DNA of 64,000 nucleotides from Allochromatium vinosum DSM 180. Lineage in GTDB: Bacteria; Pseudomonadota; Gammaproteobacteria; Chromatiales; Chromatiaceae. The stretch is taken from contig NC_013851.1 in the NCBI RefSeq assembly GCF_000025485.1, forward strand, positions 1,713,154-1,777,153. The letters are read 5' to 3'. Made by a program: the position numbers and the translations under genes. Shown here one piece after another: positions 55,469 through 63,253 of the stretch; positions within the stretch are counted from its first letter, which is position 1; each line of letters opens with the position of its first letter. The notes under the pieces are model-generated. The model was not told the origin of the DNA and did no database searches. It was given only the letters and a program-made list of their open reading frames with translations.

Positions 55469-57858
55469 GACGACACTCCCTCGGCGGCGGCCAGTTTGAC
55501 GGTGGCCGGCTCGCGCTGTGCCCAGAGACGCATCCCGATGACGACGGTGAGCAGCAGCCCGAGCATCACGCCGATCCAGATCGAGGCGTTGACCGGATCA
55601 CGGTCGAAGATCGCGGCCTGATAGAACACCGTGGCCGTGACATAGCCCAGTCCCGTGGTCCAGAGCACCGCGAAAGCGGCCCAGCCGGTGCTGGTCTCGC
55701 GCTGGATGGCGCCGATCGCGGCGACACAGGGCGAGTAGAGCAGGATGAACAGCAGATAGGCGAAGGCTCCGGCCTGTCCGTCGAAACGCGCGGCCATGGC
55801 GCCGAAGGTGCCGCTGCCGACCTCCAGTTCCTCCGCAGCGGCTTCGGGATCGACCGTCTCAGCAACGCCGCCCAGGCCCAGCGGATCGGCCCAACTGCCC
55901 AAGGCATCGATCAGATTGACCGGAATGGTCGCCACGGCTTCGTTCAAGCCGGCGCTCAGGCTGTAGGGCGCGTCCGCCTCGGTGCCTGCCTCCTCACCCG
56001 CGTCGGCGGCCGCCAGGCCCGAATAGGTTGCGTCCAGCGTGCCGACCACGGCTTCCTTGGCCAGGATGCCGGTGAAGATGCCGACCGTCGCCGGCCAGTT
56101 CTCGGCGTTCAGCCCCATCGGCGAGAAGGCCGGCGCGATGGTGCGCCCGATGGCGGCGAGCACCGACTGTTCGCTGTCCTCGTTGCCGAAGCTGCCGTCG
56201 GTGCCCGTAGTGTTGAGCACGTTGAGCACCAGCACCATGGGCACGATCACCGCGCCGGCGCGCACGACGAAGCCCTTGGTGCGATCCCAGGTGCGCAGCA
56301 GTACGCCCTTGAGCGTGGGCAGATGGTAGGGCGGCAGTTCCATCACGAAGGGCATGACCTGACCTTCGAGCAGGGTGCGCTTGAGGATGAAGCCGGTCAG
56401 CACGGCGGCGAGGAGACCGATCAGATAGAGCGCGAACACCACATTCTGCCCGCCGGCCGTGAAGAAGGCGGCGGCAAAGAGTGCATACACCGGCAACCGC
56501 GCCCCGCACGACATGAAGGGCGCCATCAGCACCGTCAGGATGCGGTCGCGCGGATTCTCAAGGGTGCGTGCCGCCATCACAGCCGGCACGTTGCAGCCGA
56601 AACCGACCAGCAGCGGTACGAACGACTTGCCCGGCAGCCCGATGGCGCGCATGAAGCGATCCATGACGAAGGCGGCGCGCGCCATGTAGCCCGAGTCTTC
56701 CAGCGCCGACATGAACAGATACAGGAAGGCGATGATCGGGATGAAGGTCGCCACCACCTGCACGCCGCCGCCGAGTCCGCCGGCCAGACCGATGATCAAC
56801 CACTCGGGCGTGCCGATCCGACCCAGCAGCTCGGCGGCACCATCGACGAAGATGGCCCCGGCGGCAATGTCGAAGAAGTCGATGAAGGCCCCGCCGATGT
56901 TGATGGTGAACATGAACATCAGATACATGACGGCCAGGAAGATCGGGATGCCGAGCGCGCGATTGAGCACCACGCGGTCGACCCGGTCGGAGAGCGAACG
57001 CGAGGCCTGGCCCGATTGCTTGACCGTCGCCTGGGTGACGGCATGCGCAAAGCCGTAGCGCGCGTCGGCAAACAGGATATCGACGTCGTCTGCCTCGTCG
57101 CCGAGCAGGGCGCGGACTTCGTCCGCCGTCACCGTCGAGCCGGTCAACTGACGCGCCAGATCGTCGCCTTCGAGCAACCGCGCCCCCAGCCAGCGCACCG
57201 GATCGCCCTGGGCCTCGGCGATCGCACTCAGACGTGGTTCGAGCGCACTGATCGCCGCTTCCAGCGTCGGGCCGAACGGAATCAGGACCGGCGGTGCGAT
57301 GGCACGGCCGGACGCGTGCGCGGCTTGTTCGAACAGTGTCTGCTTGAGTTCCGGCAGTCCCCGGCCATTGGCCGCCACCAGCGGAATCACCGGACAGCCG
57401 AGCCGTTTGGAGAGCGCGGCGATGTCGATCTGGATGCCGCGCGCTTCGGCCACATCCATCATGTTGAGCGCCAGCACCAGCGGGCGGCCCATCTCGATGA
57501 GCTGGGTGGTCAGATAGAGATTACGCTCCAGGCTGGAGGCATCGAGGATGTTGAGGATGACATCGGCCTCGCGCGCATGGACGAAATCGCGTGCGATGCG
57601 CTCGTCGAGCGAAACCGAGGGATCGGTGACGTCGAGCGAATAGGTGCCGGGCAGGTCGACCAGGGTGAACTCGGACTCGCCGAACCGATAGCGTCCGGTC
57701 TTGCGCTCGACCGTCACGCCCGACCAGTTGCCGACCTGCTGGCGCGAACCAGTGAGGGCGTTGAAGAGGGTCGTCTTGCCGCAGTTGGGATTGCCGACGA
57801 CGCCGATGCAGTACGACGGCTTGGATTGGGACTGGGGTTTGGGCTGGATCTGACTCAT
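55465..57858 (-). CDS. feoB: Ferrous iron transport protein FeoB
   Basis: 797 residues from ATG 57858; the GTG one codon earlier is also in frame. The N-terminal G domain has GVVGNPNCGKTTLFNALTG (Cys where Ser is common), DLPGTYSLDV and LNMMDVAE. The C-terminal half has the two Gate repeats and Core helices (VGFGCNVPAVMAARTLENPRDRILTVLMAPFMSCGARLPVY). The start overlaps the feoA stop by one base (TGATG). It imports Fe(II) across the inner membrane. Confidence 0.96.
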   Translation of the reverse strand: MSQIQPKPQSQSKPSYCIGVVGNPNCGKTTLFNALTGSRQQVGNWSGVTVERKTGRYRFGESEFTLVDLPGTYSLDVTDPSVSLDERIARDFVHAREADVILNILDASSLERNLYLTTQLIEMGRPLVLALNMMDVAEARGIQIDIAALSKRLGCPVIPLVAANGRGLPELKQTLFEQAAHASGRAIAPPVLIPFGPTLEAAISALEPRLSAIAEAQGDPVRWLGARLLEGDDLARQLTGSTVTADEVRALLGDEADDVDILFADARYGFAHAVTQATVKQSGQASRSLSDRVDRVVLNRALGIPIFLAVMYLMFMFTINIGGAFIDFFDIAAGAIFVDGAAELLGRIGTPEWLIIGLAGGLGGGVQVVATFIPIIAFLYLFMSALEDSGYMARAAFVMDRFMRAIGLPGKSFVPLLVGFGCNVPAVMAARTLENPRDRILTVLMAPFMSCGARLPVYALFAAAFFTAGGQNVVFALYLIGLLAAVLTGFILKRTLLEGQVMPFVMELPPYHLPTLKGVLLRTWDRTKGFVVRAGAVIVPMVLVLNVLNTTGTDGSFGNEDSEQSVLAAIGRTIAPAFSPMGLNAENWPATVGIFTGILAKEAVVGTLDATYSGLAAADAGEEAGTEADAPYSLSAGLNEAVATIPVNLIDALGSWADPLGLGGVAETVDPEAAAEELEVGSGTFGAMAARFDGQAGAFAYLLFILLYSPCVAAIGAIQRETSTGWAAFAVLWTTGLGYVTATVFYQAAIFDRDPVNASIWIGVMLGLLLTVVIGMRLWAQREPATVKLAAAEGVSS

Positions 57859-58091
57859 CACGCGCGCTCCACTTCGAGTACCGCCGCCTCGTCGCGGCGC
57901 AGACTGACCGAGGTGCCGCGCACCCGGATCTCGACCGGATCACCCAACGGGGCGACCCGGATCACTTCCAATGCGGCACCGGGCGTGAGTCCCATGGCCA
58001 GCAGCTTGCGCCGATAGGTTCCACCGCCGGCCTGAAAACCGAGTACGCGCCCGTGGTCCCCCGCCTTGAAATCCTTGAGTGTCGTGTTCAT
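57858..58091 (-). CDS. feoA: FeoA protein (second copy, next to feoB)
   Basis: 77 residues from ATG 58091. SH3-like FeoA fold: GDHGRVLGFQAGGGTYRRKLLAMGLTPGAALEVIRVAPLGDPVEIRVRGTSVSLRRDEAAVLEV. It interacts with the FeoB G domain. Starts within the last four bases of the upstream feoA. Confidence 0.92.
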   Translation of the reverse strand: MNTTLKDFKAGDHGRVLGFQAGGGTYRRKLLAMGLTPGAALEVIRVAPLGDPVEIRVRGTSVSLRRDEAAVLEVERA

Positions 58092-58414
58092 CCGTCGATC
58101 GCCTCCACCAGGATCTTGACGGCCATGCCGCACCCGAGCGCCAGGCGTGTCTCGCCGCGCGCCACCACCAGACCGCCGCCCTGACGTGTCACGATGCACA
58201 CTTCGGTACCCGGATTCAGACCCAGCTCGGTCAGTCGTTTGGCCAGGCCCTTGCCGCCTTGCAGGGTTTGGATGCGCACCCGCTCACCCTCACCGGCCAT
58301 GGCGAGCGGGAAGGTCTTGGCTGCCGGCTGACTTTCGCAACGATCGATGTGAACAGCCGGGCAGAAGACGGGGTCACCGATATCGCCCGGATGCGACGAG
58401 AGAGCACGAGTCAT
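58088..58414 (-). CDS. feoA: FeoA-domain protein (first copy)
   Basis: 108 residues. The FeoA domain (about 40-105) reads GEGERVRIQTLQGGKGLAKRLTELGLNPGTEVCIVTRQGGGLVVARGETRLALGCGMAVKILV. A preceding segment (FCPAVHIDRCESQ) has two Cys and one His not found in the short copy. It heads a four-gene operon feoA-feoA-feoB-feoC, all overlapping by one to four bases. Confidence 0.9.
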   Translation of the reverse strand: MTRALSSHPGDIGDPVFCPAVHIDRCESQPAAKTFPLAMAGEGERVRIQTLQGGKGLAKRLTELGLNPGTEVCIVTRQGGGLVVARGETRLALGCGMAVKILVEAIDG

Positions 58415-58474
58415 GGTTAAAAGGCTCCTAGGAATAAGAATAACTCCTAATCCTAGTCAGATGCCTATACGAAT

Positions 58475-58493
58475 GCAATGATTTCTCATTATC
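58475..58493 (-). promoter_or_regulatory. Possible Fur box upstream of the feo operon
   Basis: GCAATGATTTCTCATTATC matches 11 of 19 positions of the Fur box, with the right half (CATTATC) perfect. It lies about 60 bases ahead of the first feoA in an AT-rich patch. Iron-dependent control is expected for feo, but the match is moderate. Confidence 0.35.
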
Positions 58494-58520
58494 CTATCGA
58501 GGTCTGATCCCAGACCTGTA

Positions 58521-58796
58521 TCACTTGAGGTATGAGCGCAAGACGCTGACCACCTGTTCGAGATCCTCGCGTCGCTCTTCGGGCGTGCGATCCTCCGCAT
58601 GCAAGTGGTCGCGCAGGTGACCCTCCAGCACCTGCACCATCAGACCATTGACGGCGCCACGAATCGCGGCGATCTGCTGGAGCACAGCCGAGCACTCGTT
58701 TTCCTGTTCGAGTGCACGCTCCAGGGCAGCGGCCTGTCCCTGAATCCGGCGCACGCGCGCGAGCAGGGCGTTTTTCTCTTTGACGGTATGTGGCAT
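58521..58796 (-). CDS. dmeR: RcnR/DmeR-type nickel-cobalt responsive repressor (CsoR/RcnR family)
   Basis: 91 residues from ATG 58796 (MPHTVKEKNALLARVRRIQGQ). All four RcnR metal ligands are present in place: His3, Cys35 (ENECSAVL), His60 and His64 (EGHLRDHLH). This separates it from copper CsoR and from formaldehyde FrmR, where position 64 is not His. It is divergent from the DmeF exporter, matching the dmeR-dmeF arrangement, and should repress it until Ni or Co binds. Confidence 0.9.
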   Translation of the reverse strand: MPHTVKEKNALLARVRRIQGQAAALERALEQENECSAVLQQIAAIRGAVNGLMVQVLEGHLRDHLHAEDRTPEERREDLEQVVSVLRSYLK

Positions 58797-58818
58797 GGTG
58801 TTTGTCTTGCTGTGACTA

Positions 58819-58835
58819 GAGTACGGGGGTACAGT
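58819..58835. promoter_or_regulatory. G-tract operator for the RcnR-type repressor
   Basis: AGTACGGGGGTACAGT has a five-G tract flanked by GTAC/GTAC halves (GTAC at 58821-58824, TAC at 58830-58832). RcnR/DmeR-type sites are inverted TACT/AGTA halves around a G tract. It lies in the 68-base space between dmeR and dmeF. Confidence 0.65.
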
Positions 58836-58864
58836 ATAAATGATGATCAACATCGAGGTCGCTC

Positions 58865-59806
58865 ATGATGCAAGACAGCGCCGTACTCGAAAACCGGCAA
58901 CATTCCCATGTCTTCGACGAAGGCAATCCGCTCGCTGAGCGCAATACGCGCTGGGTGGTGTGGCTGACGGCCACCATGATGGTCGCCGAAATCACCGGCG
59001 GCTGGATCTTCAACTCCATGGCGTTGCTCGCCGACGGCTGGCACATGAGTTCGCATGCGTTTGCGCTCGGACTTTCGGTGCTGGCCTATTGGGGTGCGCG
59101 CCGGTTCGCGCATGATCCGCGCTTCGCCTTCGGCACCTGGAAGATCGAGATCCTCGGCGGTTATACCAGTGCGCTCTTTCTGGTGGTCGTCGCCGGATTC
59201 ATGGTGTATCACTCGGTCGAGCGGCTGCTGGCGCCGATGCCGATCCACTACGATCAGGCGATCGGCATCGCCGTGCTGGGGCTGGTGGTGAATCTGGTCT
59301 GCGCCTGGCTGCTCAGGGACGGGCATGGCCACGCGCATCACCATCATCATCACGATGGGCACGCGCACCACGACCATCATCACGATCTGAATCTGCGGGC
59401 GGCCTATCTGCATGTGCTGGCAGACGCAGCGACCTCGCTGTTCGCGATCGTCGCGCTGTTCGGCGGCAAACTGTGGGGCGCGGCCTGGCTCGATCCGGTC
59501 ATGGGGATCATCGGCGCGGCCCTGGTGTCGATCTGGGCCTACGGGCTGCTGCGCGACACCAGTCGGGTGCTCATCGATGCGGAGATGGATCGACCCGTGG
59601 TGGCCGAGGTGCGTGAAGTCATCGCGCAGCTGCCGGTCGCGGCCAAGATCGCCGATCTGCACGTGTGGCGGGTGGGGCGGGACAAGTATGCCTGCATCCT
59701 GTCGCTGGTGGTGAATGAGCCGCTGGAACCCGATGCCGTCCGGCAGGCGCTGAGCATTCACGAGGAGCTGGTCCACGTGACTGTCGAGATCCATCGTCAC
59801 CGCTAG
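58865..59806 (+). CDS. dmeF: Cation diffusion facilitator DmeF (cobalt/nickel exporter)
   Basis: 313 residues, six membrane helices. It has the CDF metal site in LLADGWHMSSHAFAL (HxxxD variant with D and H) and HVLADAATSLFAIVAL (HxxxD). A long His-rich loop lies between helices IV and V (DGHGHAHHHHHHDG...HDHHHD). The N-terminal HSHVFDEGN is typical of DmeF. Exports Co(II)/Ni(II). A GAGG ribosome binding site precedes ATG 58865. Confidence 0.93.
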   Translation: MMQDSAVLENRQHSHVFDEGNPLAERNTRWVVWLTATMMVAEITGGWIFNSMALLADGWHMSSHAFALGLSVLAYWGARRFAHDPRFAFGTWKIEILGGYTSALFLVVVAGFMVYHSVERLLAPMPIHYDQAIGIAVLGLVVNLVCAWLLRDGHGHAHHHHHHDGHAHHDHHHDLNLRAAYLHVLADAATSLFAIVALFGGKLWGAAWLDPVMGIIGAALVSIWAYGLLRDTSRVLIDAEMDRPVVAEVREVIAQLPVAAKIADLHVWRVGRDKYACILSLVVNEPLEPDAVRQALSIHEELVHVTVEIHRHR

Positions 59807-59850
59807 CCTCAGACTCTGATTCCGGTACCCGGCACGGTAGATCTCGACGC

Positions 59851-59890
59851 AAATATACATTTGAAAATATATATAGCCGAATGTATATTT
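59851..59890. promoter_or_regulatory. Palindromic operator of the ArsR-type gene
   Basis: AAATATACATT at 59851-59861 and AATGTATATTT at 59880-59890 are perfect 11-base inverted halves with an 18-base spacer, ending eight bases before the start codon. AT-rich composition contrasts with the surroundings. This is the expected form of an ArsR/SmtB-family operator. Confidence 0.75.
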
Positions 59891-59897
59891 CGTCGCC

Positions 59898-60845
59898 ATG
59901 ACGACTATCGCCCCACACGATCTCTTTGCAGCCCTCGCCCATGACACGCGCCTGCGCTGTCTGCTGCTGCTCGCCACCCAGGGCGAACTCTGTGTCTGCG
60001 AACTGACCCAGGCCACGGGTGTGGTTCAGCCGCATGTCTCGCGCCATCTGGCACAGTTGCGCGAACTGGGGCTGGTGCAGGATCGGCGCGAGGGTGTTTG
60101 GATGCACTATCGTTTGCATCCTGATCTGCCGGCCTGGATCCAGGCCATCCTGCGCGAGACGGTCGCGGTCGCGCATACCCAATCACCCTTCATCGAGGAT
60201 GCGCGCGCGCTGGCGGCGATGTCGAATCGACCCGCGCGCCTCGCTGTCCCCGAACCACTGTTTGCAATAGCCGGCGTCTCGAATCCATCCATCGATCCTG
60301 AGTCTCAACGGGAGCCTCCCATGTCCGAGCGTGTCTACAATGTGTTGTTTCTGTGCACCGGCAACTCGGCGCGCAGCATCCTCGCCGAGCGAATCATCGA
60401 GCGCTGGGGCAATCGCCACTTCCGGGGCTTCAGCGCCGGCAGCCATCCCAAGGGCGCGGTGCATCCGCTGGCCATCGAGATCCTGAAGCGCAACAACTAT
60501 CTGACCGAGGGATTGCGCAGTAAGGACTGGGCCGAGTTCGCCCAGCCGGACGCGCCGGTCATGGATTTCGTCTTCACCGTCTGCGATCAGGCCGCCGGTG
60601 AGGTGTGCCCGGTCTGGCCCGGTCAGCCGATGACAGCGCACTGGGGTCTGCCCGATCCGGCCGCGGCCGAGGGCGACGAGGTCGCGCGCATGATGGCCTT
60701 TCGTAACGCCTTCCGCGAGCTGGAGAACCGGATCAAGATCTTCACCGCCCTGCCGCTGGCCTCGATCGACCGGCTGAAGCTGCAACGCGAACTCGACCGG
60801 ATCGGCACGACGCACGCACCGGCTCCGGCCGCGGCTGAAGCCTGA
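59898..60845 (+). CDS. ArsR repressor fused to thioredoxin-type arsenate reductase ArsC
   Basis: 315 residues. Residues 1-100 are an ArsR/SmtB winged helix with metal-site ELCVCELT (Cys-Val-Cys) and VVQPHVSRHLAQLRELGLV. After a linker of about 45 residues, residues 147-300 are low-molecular-weight phosphatase-type ArsC: VLFLCTGNSARSILAE with nucleophile Cys, then VCDQAAGEVCPVWPGQ with a second Cys pair. It senses arsenite or antimonite and reduces arsenate. An in-frame ATG at MSERVYN (60321) has a GGGAG site just upstream, so ArsC alone could also be made. It starts an operon with the permease and thioredoxin-like genes. Confidence 0.92.
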   Translation: MTTIAPHDLFAALAHDTRLRCLLLLATQGELCVCELTQATGVVQPHVSRHLAQLRELGLVQDRREGVWMHYRLHPDLPAWIQAILRETVAVAHTQSPFIEDARALAAMSNRPARLAVPEPLFAIAGVSNPSIDPESQREPPMSERVYNVLFLCTGNSARSILAERIIERWGNRHFRGFSAGSHPKGAVHPLAIEILKRNNYLTEGLRSKDWAEFAQPDAPVMDFVFTVCDQAAGEVCPVWPGQPMTAHWGLPDPAAAEGDEVARMMAFRNAFRELENRIKIFTALPLASIDRLKLQRELDRIGTTHAPAPAAAEA

Positions 60846-60850
60846 GCACG

Positions 60851-61804
60851 ATGTTCGACGCACTCGGCGCGCTGATCGCCTTCCGGCTACTGCACCTGGA
60901 GCCGGCCTCGGGTCTGGGCGCGGCGGTCCATTTCTTCGTCATGGACGTGGCCAAGATCTTTGTGCTCCTGGTCATCGTCATCTATGTGATGGGGCTGTTG
61001 CGCGCCATGCTCTCGCCCGAGCGGGTGCGCGAGTTCGTGCGCGAGCGTCCCGACTGGCAGGCGCGCGGGATGGCGGTCACGCTGGGCGCGGTCACACCTT
61101 TTTGCTCCTGCTCCTCGGTGCCGCTGTTCATCGGTTTCGTCGAGGCCGGGATTCCGCTGGGCGTGACCTTTTCGTTCCTGATTGCCAGCCCGATGATCAA
61201 CGAGGTGGCCGTCTTCATCTTGGCCGGGGTGCTGGGCTGGAAGCTGACCGCGCTCTATGTGCTCGCCGGTCTGGCGGTGGCCTGGTTCGGCGGAATCGTC
61301 ATGCAGCGGTTCAGGCTCGAGCGCTGGGTCGAGGGCTATGTCTGGAAGATCCGTCTGGGCGAGGCCAATCGCGTCGAGCCGGATCGGAGTCTGCGGGGAC
61401 GTCATCGTCAGGCGCTCGCCGAGGTGCGCGAGATCCTGCGCCGGCTGTGGCTGTGGGTGCTCATCGGCATCGGCGTGGGCGCGCTCTTTCACGGCTTCGT
61501 GCCGGAAGACTGGGTGAGCCGTCATCTGGGCGGCGAGGCCTGGTATACGGTCCCGGCAGCGGTACTGCTGGGGATTCCACTCTACTCGAACGCGACCGGC
61601 GTCATCCCGGTGGCCGAAGCGATGTTGACCAAGGGGGTCGCGGTCGGTACGACCCTGGCCCTGATGATGAGTGTCGCCGCGCTGTCCTTGCCCGAGATGC
61701 TGATTCTGCGTAAGGTCATCCGCTGGCCGGCGCTGGCGCTGTTTGCCGGGGTGCTGGCGGTGGCCTTCACGCTGGTCGGCTGGGGATTCAATCTGATTGC
61801 CTGA
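60851..61804 (+). CDS. arsP: ArsP/SO_0444-type permease
   Basis: 317 residues with about eight membrane helices. It carries the family motif TPFCSCSSVPLFIGFVEAGIPLG (CSC in helix) and SPMINEVAVFILAGVLGW, then YSNATGVIPVAEAMLTKG. ArsP exports trivalent organoarsenicals; the related SO_0444 group exports copper or zinc, so the substrate is open. Position directly after the ArsR-ArsC fusion (five-base gap) favours arsenic. Confidence 0.85.
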   Translation: MFDALGALIAFRLLHLEPASGLGAAVHFFVMDVAKIFVLLVIVIYVMGLLRAMLSPERVREFVRERPDWQARGMAVTLGAVTPFCSCSSVPLFIGFVEAGIPLGVTFSFLIASPMINEVAVFILAGVLGWKLTALYVLAGLAVAWFGGIVMQRFRLERWVEGYVWKIRLGEANRVEPDRSLRGRHRQALAEVREILRRLWLWVLIGIGVGALFHGFVPEDWVSRHLGGEAWYTVPAAVLLGIPLYSNATGVIPVAEAMLTKGVAVGTTLALMMSVAALSLPEMLILRKVIRWPALALFAGVLAVAFTLVGWGFNLIA

Positions 61805-61823
61805 TAGTGAGGGATTCTTCCTG

Positions 61824-62060
61824 ATGAAGACATTCAAGGTGCTCGGCGGCGGTTGCCGCAACTGCGAGGTCACGGCCCGCGCGATCGAACAGGCCGCCAA
61901 GGAGGCCGGGGTCGCGATCCAACTCGAAAAGATCACGGACATGGCCGAGATCCTGGGGCATGGCGTCATGTCGACGCCCGGCGTGGTGCTGGACGGTCAG
62001 GTGATCCACTCGGGCGGCGTACCGGCCCCGGATCAGATACGCGCCTGGATGCGCGACTGA
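61824..62060 (+). CDS. Small thioredoxin-like protein
   Basis: 78 residues from ATG 61824 (MKTFKVLGGGCRNCEVTARAIEQAA). It has the GGGCRNCEVT redox CxxC motif and the thioredoxin cis-proline segment VMSTPGVVLDGQVIHSGGVP. These compact proteins (redox-active disulfide family) commonly follow ArsP-type permeases, and may reduce ArsC or pass metal to the permease. Overlaps nothing; 19 bases after the permease. Confidence 0.85.
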   Translation: MKTFKVLGGGCRNCEVTARAIEQAAKEAGVAIQLEKITDMAEILGHGVMSTPGVVLDGQVIHSGGVPAPDQIRAWMRD

Positions 62061-62084
62061 TCCGGCCGGATGGAGGGGGCGGCC

Positions 62085-63239
62085 GTGAAATTCCTCCATA
62101 CCGCCGACTGGCAACTCGGCAAACCCTTTGCCCGGATTCCGGATCCCGACAAACGGCGCCGGCTCCAACAGGCACGCCTGGACGGCCTGGAACGGCTCGC
62201 CGCGATCGCCCGTCGTGCGGAGGCGCGGTTCATCCTGGTCGCGGGCGATCTGTTCGACTCGCCCAGTCCGGCGCGTTCACTGGTCTCGGCGACCTTCCAT
62301 GCCATCGGCGCGATGCGCCTTCCGGTCGTCGCCATCCCCGGCAACCATGATTTCGGCGGACCGGGCGGCCCCTGGGAGCAGGCGTTCGTGCAGCAGGAAA
62401 TGGCCGCGCTGGCGCCGAACTTCAGCATCCTCACCGAGGAACGGCCTCTGGTGCTCGACGAGGCCGTGATCCTGCCGGCGCCGCTGCGTCAGCGCCATGT
62501 CGCGCACGATCCGACCGGCTGGATCGGCCGGGCCTGTGACGCGCTGCCCGCTGATCGGCCGTGGATCGTGCTGGCGCATGGCAGTGTGCAGGGGTTCGGT
62601 TCGGCGGATGAGGAGCAGGGCGCCACCACCTACAATCGGCTCGATCTGAGCCGGCTGCCGGACGGTCAGATCGACTATATCGCGCTCGGCGACTGGCACG
62701 GGCTGAAGTCGATCGATCCCAGGATCTGGTATTCGGGCACTCCCGAGATCGACGGCTTTCCGAAGGGCGAGGGCCATCGGCCCGGACATGCGCTGCTGGT
62801 CGAGGTCGCACGTGGCGTCGCCCCCCAGGTCGAGGCGGTGGCGACAGGCGCGATTCGCTGGGAACGGATCGGTTTCCACTTCGACGCCGAGTCCTCGCTC
62901 GCCCAGCTCGAACGACTCTTCGACGACCGGCTCGGGAGTGGCGCAGAGGGCGCGCTGTTGCACCTGGATCTGAGCGGACAGTTATCGATCGGCGAGCGGC
63001 TGGCGCTCGAGCAGCGGCTGGCGACCTGGGAGGCGCGGCTCATTTGGCTCAGGGTCAATGATCAGGTGCGCGAAACGCCGTCCGAGGACGAGATCGAACG
63101 CTTGACCCAGCGCGCCGACGATCCGCTGACGGCGCGTGTCGCCCGGCGTCTGCTGGCCGAAACCGCGAGCGCGGATGCCGAAATCGCCGCCATCGCCCGG
63201 CTCGCTCTGCGCGAACTCTACCAAGCCGCCAACGCCTGA
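62085..63239 (+). CDS. SbcD/YhaO-like metallophosphoesterase (DNA exonuclease)
   Basis: 384 residues from a GTG at 62085 (MKFLHTADWQLGKPFARI), preceded by GGAGGG; an ATG five codons earlier overlaps that site. Nuclease motifs in order: FLHTADWQLG (DxH-like), LVAGDLFDSPSP (GDxxD), AIPGNHDFGGPG (GNHD), VLAHGSVQ and ALGDWHG. It resembles SbcD and the YhaO family. It is coupled to the ATPase that follows, as in SbcCD/YhaON pairs. Confidence 0.85.
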   Translation: MKFLHTADWQLGKPFARIPDPDKRRRLQQARLDGLERLAAIARRAEARFILVAGDLFDSPSPARSLVSATFHAIGAMRLPVVAIPGNHDFGGPGGPWEQAFVQQEMAALAPNFSILTEERPLVLDEAVILPAPLRQRHVAHDPTGWIGRACDALPADRPWIVLAHGSVQGFGSADEEQGATTYNRLDLSRLPDGQIDYIALGDWHGLKSIDPRIWYSGTPEIDGFPKGEGHRPGHALLVEVARGVAPQVEAVATGAIRWERIGFHFDAESSLAQLERLFDDRLGSGAEGALLHLDLSGQLSIGERLALEQRLATWEARLIWLRVNDQVRETPSEDEIERLTQRADDPLTARVARRLLAETASADAEIAAIARLALRELYQAANA

Positions 63240-63253
63240 ACGGATTCCCCGCC

